From positions 59,301,439 through 59,365,438 of the forward strand of contig NC_088800.1 in the NCBI RefSeq assembly GCF_011386835.1: a stretch of DNA of 64,000 nt. The letters are read 5' to 3'. A program made the position numbers and the translations under genes. Origin of the DNA: Chrysemys picta bellii. Lineage: Eukaryota; Chordata; Testudines; Emydidae. Positions 61,440 through 64,000 of this stretch are shown piece by piece; the stretch's first letter is position 1; every line of letters begins with the position of its first letter. The notes below the pieces were generated by a model, which searched no databases, was not told where the DNA came from, and saw only the letters and a program-made list of their open reading frames with translations.

Positions 61440-62315
61440 TGATAGCTAAGGGAAGGGATCAGAGTCGGACCATTACCACACCCCATCCACACATGTACCC
61501 TTTCCAAGGGTGATGGAGCTGCTGTTCTAGTGTGCACTGTCCCAGAAGTCTGACCCACCCAGAATTCCTCCTGCGAGTGTTCAGCTGCAATGCATGCCCT
61601 CCGCACGGTGATGTCCCAGGTCTCTAGCGCAGGCCTGTGTGTTTTCAGACAGTCATTACACCCTGGCTGCCATTCGATGGCTGCTGAAACCTGGCAGGCC
61701 AAGGAACTAGTGGGACTACAGCCTCAGCCAAGGCACCCCTAATGGGAGTTCTGATTGGAGGATCGTCTGGCACCTGCCTCCCTTTGATCCAATCATGCTA
61801 TTTAAGCCAGAAGGAGGAATAGGATGTTGTCTGAGCAATTAGGTGACTCCCTGTTGCTGCTGCATTGCACCTTGTTGGGTCTGCTTCCTGCATTCTGCAT
61901 CCAATCCTGTTCCTAATTCCTCTCTTGCTCCTGACCTGCTTCTTGTTTCCGGCTCCAGCCTCGCCTTTGCCTTCGCTCCGAGTTCCCACCATGATCCTGA
62001 TCCTTGCCTCCCCTCCAATTCCTGCCTTTACACCTCGTTTCAACCATTAGCTACCAGTTCTAGCTGTGATCCCTAGCTGTGACTTCTGACTCCAACTCTG
62101 GCTTGTTCCTGGGCTCTGGCATTTGATATCTGACCCTGGCTCTGACACTTCAGTCCCTGCCTCTGGTAATGAGCAGTTGACTCTAGTGCTGACCCTAAAC
62201 TCCATTCCCCGATCTAGATGCCTGCTCTGCCCACTAGACCTGACTCCCACTCTGACCAATAGGTCAGACCATCTATGTCTAGTCCCTAACACACACATCA
62301 TTCACCAGACCTAAG
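61440..62315 (+). repeat. LTR-like block with TATTTAAG and CTGACTC-rich tail (tentative)
   Basis: A TATTTAAGCC box at about 61799-61808 is followed by GC-richer sequence, then by many CTCTGAC/CTGACTCC phrases to 62260. A related phrase set lies in the opposite orientation at 24545-25060. This resembles a reptilian LTR with a short-period repeat, but the ends and target duplication are unknown. Open frames on both strands inside are compositional. Confidence 0.4.
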
Positions 62316-63768
62316 GGCACTAAAACACAGGTTTTAAACTAAAAGTTAGATTTGTCTAAGCTGTGCAGGAAGAAAACAACAGAAAATCATGGCTGAGAGA
62401 GCACCTCCATGATGGTAGAATCTGGCAGGAAATACTTACATAATTTTTCTTCTCTCATGTTAACGGTTCTACTCCTGGAGAAAATAGAATGCAGAATAAG
62501 TATCACCATGGAGTTGGAGTTCATCTGCAAATGAATAGCATGTTTATTTTTCTTTTGCAAAAATAAATGCCTCTGCTTTTGGAAATAAATCATTTCAACA
62601 TTGCAAACATTTGACAGTTTAAATTGACTGCAATAATAGTCAAAATCATCATTAACCTTTATCTTAATTCAGAATCAGTATAGCTTATATGTACATAAAA
62701 CACTCCTGTGGGCCAGATCCTGGAATCCCAACTCCATGAAGGTTATGCTCCAAATGAGGGCATAACCCTCCCTTGGGCCTTTCTACCAGAGAATGGGGCT
62801 ATAATTTTAGTTGCTGTCCAGAGCTCTGTAGAACAACTGCCAGTACAGGTAGCTGCCTTAGCATAACCTCCTTCTACCCTTGATGTGATCATTTCTGGAC
62901 AGAATTGTCCACTTTTGGAGTTGCATTTCTCTGGATGATAAGTTACAGCTGTCTTCCTGCACTACAGCCTCTCATGTCGGACTTTTCACCTCAGGAGGTA
63001 TGAAAGTAGGTTTACACTGATTGAATCCAGCATAAACTTGGGCTCAGTCTGGCCCAGACAGATAGTGACTAAGCATGACAGCAGCTCAGGACTCTTTGTG
63101 AATCCCACAGGAATTACTGTTGTTGGTTAGAAGAGCTGTCAAGTAATTGCCAGCTCTCCTGAGCCATCATGATGCCTGTTGTGGAATTTTCTAGACATCT
63201 CCAGATGCAGTGTTTGCCTGCTATCCAGGGGGGAAAACGGCAGAATACAGTAAACTAAAATATTTTTTTTTCTGCTCTTACAGTGATTATGATGGGGGGA
63301 AAAGACAGACAATTCAAGTTTGCATTCTTTCAACTGCCCTACCAGTAACCTCTGGACAAAATAGTATGGTAGTACAGTTCTTTTATGTGGTACCAAACAA
63401 TGAGGCTGGATTAGCTATGACCTTTCTCAGTTGCCTGTAATATCTGTCGATGGGGTCCTATCCCCATGTAACAATCAGTGAGAGGGAGGCGAGAGAGTTA
63501 TGAAATTAAAATAAAGTGAAAGGTTGGAGATGTGTAGTGTTCTCTTGTACAGTCATAATTGGACTTTGACATTTTTATTTTCATGGCATAGAGTATCAAA
63601 AGATCTAATAGCACTAATATCCATCTGTTCTGCAGATAAAGATTGGAATGTAGTGATAAAACATAGTACAATCTATAAATGTACTGTAAAACTAATGCAT
63701 CATTAGTAAAATCTAAAAACTCCAGGTTTGAGTGCCTCGCCAGACATTTCTACCATCATTTAAAATTT
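62316..63768. other. Unassigned sequence
   Basis: No gene is supported. The phrase GGGCCAGATCCTGGAATCCCAACTCC at 62711 belongs to the diffuse motif in the findings. Confidence 0.4.
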
Positions 63769-63769
63769 T

Positions 63770-64000
63770 TTATTTTTTTTAGGGCATCTAGCTATGTGAT
63801 CTTGGTCTGTGATCCCATCAGATCTCACAAGCTAAAAAGAAAGGAAGACCTTCCAGGAACACCTCGGTATTTCAGAGAGTAGTATTGGTGAGACAACAGA
63901 TAGCATTTTTCACTCAAAGTCAGCCAGTAATAGTACCTGTGCCCCAGCATGGTATTAGGACATGCTGTTCTGAAACAGTCTTTTTGAAGTAAAAATTGAG
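63770..64000 (+). repeat. 5S rRNA-derived SINE, running off the window
   Basis: CTGTGATCCCATCAGATCTCACAAGCTAAAAAG matches the 5S rRNA promoter region, followed by GGAAGACCTTCCAGGAACACCTCGGTAT (5S 3' part). Body phrases AGTATTGGTGAGAC and GCCCCAGCATGG then match the same family as 21558-21925. It continues beyond base 64000. Confidence 0.75.

Noticed and set aside
63770..63880. Functional 5S rRNA gene
   Set aside because: Too diverged from 5S, and it continues into SINE body sequence.

Overview
This 64-kb window looks like non-coding nuclear DNA (intergenic or intronic) from a turtle, most likely a cryptodire. I could support no host exon, tRNA, rRNA or CRISPR. The repeat fauna gives the assignment: a tRNA-derived SINE with a CR1-like 3' tail and an 8-bp target duplication (42214-42389; Cry I type), several CR1 LINE pieces, 5S rRNA-derived SINEs, old MIR copies, Harbinger and hAT elements with MITE derivatives, and Penelope-like terminal fragments. 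The species assignment is inference from repeat families I recognise; no search was run.

Layout. 1-2.4 kb: an hAT transposase fragment open at the window edge, followed by a Harbinger-type MITE, an old MIR carrying a 40-bp patch copied from 1.1 kb away, and a SINE tail. 4.25-5.49 kb: an hAT element split by a 988-bp solo LTR. 6.6-8.1 kb: a C-rich MITE and an antisense LTR-like stretch. 8.08-12.21 kb: an almost complete two-gene PIF/Harbinger transposon, with a Myb/SANT-like gene with an intron on + and a DDE transposase on -, converging on paired polyadenylation signals; a small hAT MITE sits inside it. 13-14.8 kb: a MITE with a Penelope-like insertion, another MITE, and a 133-bp (CT)n(AC)50 microsatellite. 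14.8-25 kb: mostly unassigned AT-rich sequence with a 5S-SINE, a twin-primed Penelope-like fragment and MITEs. 25-31.4 kb: ancient antisense CR1, two CR1 tails, a 1.1-kb CR1 with reverse-transcriptase sequence, and an 811-bp LTR-like element. 32.05-34.72 kb: a rearranged endogenous retrovirus with LTR sequence in opposite orientations at its two ends. 34.9-51.7 kb: MITEs, MIRs, hAT elements with perfect 8-bp duplications, the Cry I SINE, a jockey-like LINE and a Tigger-like MITE. 51.7-64 kb: sparse, with a second jockey-like LINE, one MIR, an LTR-like GC-richer block and a 5S-SINE running off the end.

No coding unit appears intact. Every transposase, reverse transcriptase and gag-like fragment carries stops, frameshifts, truncation or a lost catalytic residue, so these genes do not work together as a system. 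The value of the window is as a record of nested insertions: several boundaries can be fixed to the base by target-site duplications and by comparing filled and empty copies inside the window. I found no convincing previously undescribed gene system. The best leads are the inverted-LTR provirus, the twin-priming inversion in a Penelope-like fragment, the 40-bp templated insertion, and the solo LTR caught inside an hAT element whose empty form is also present.
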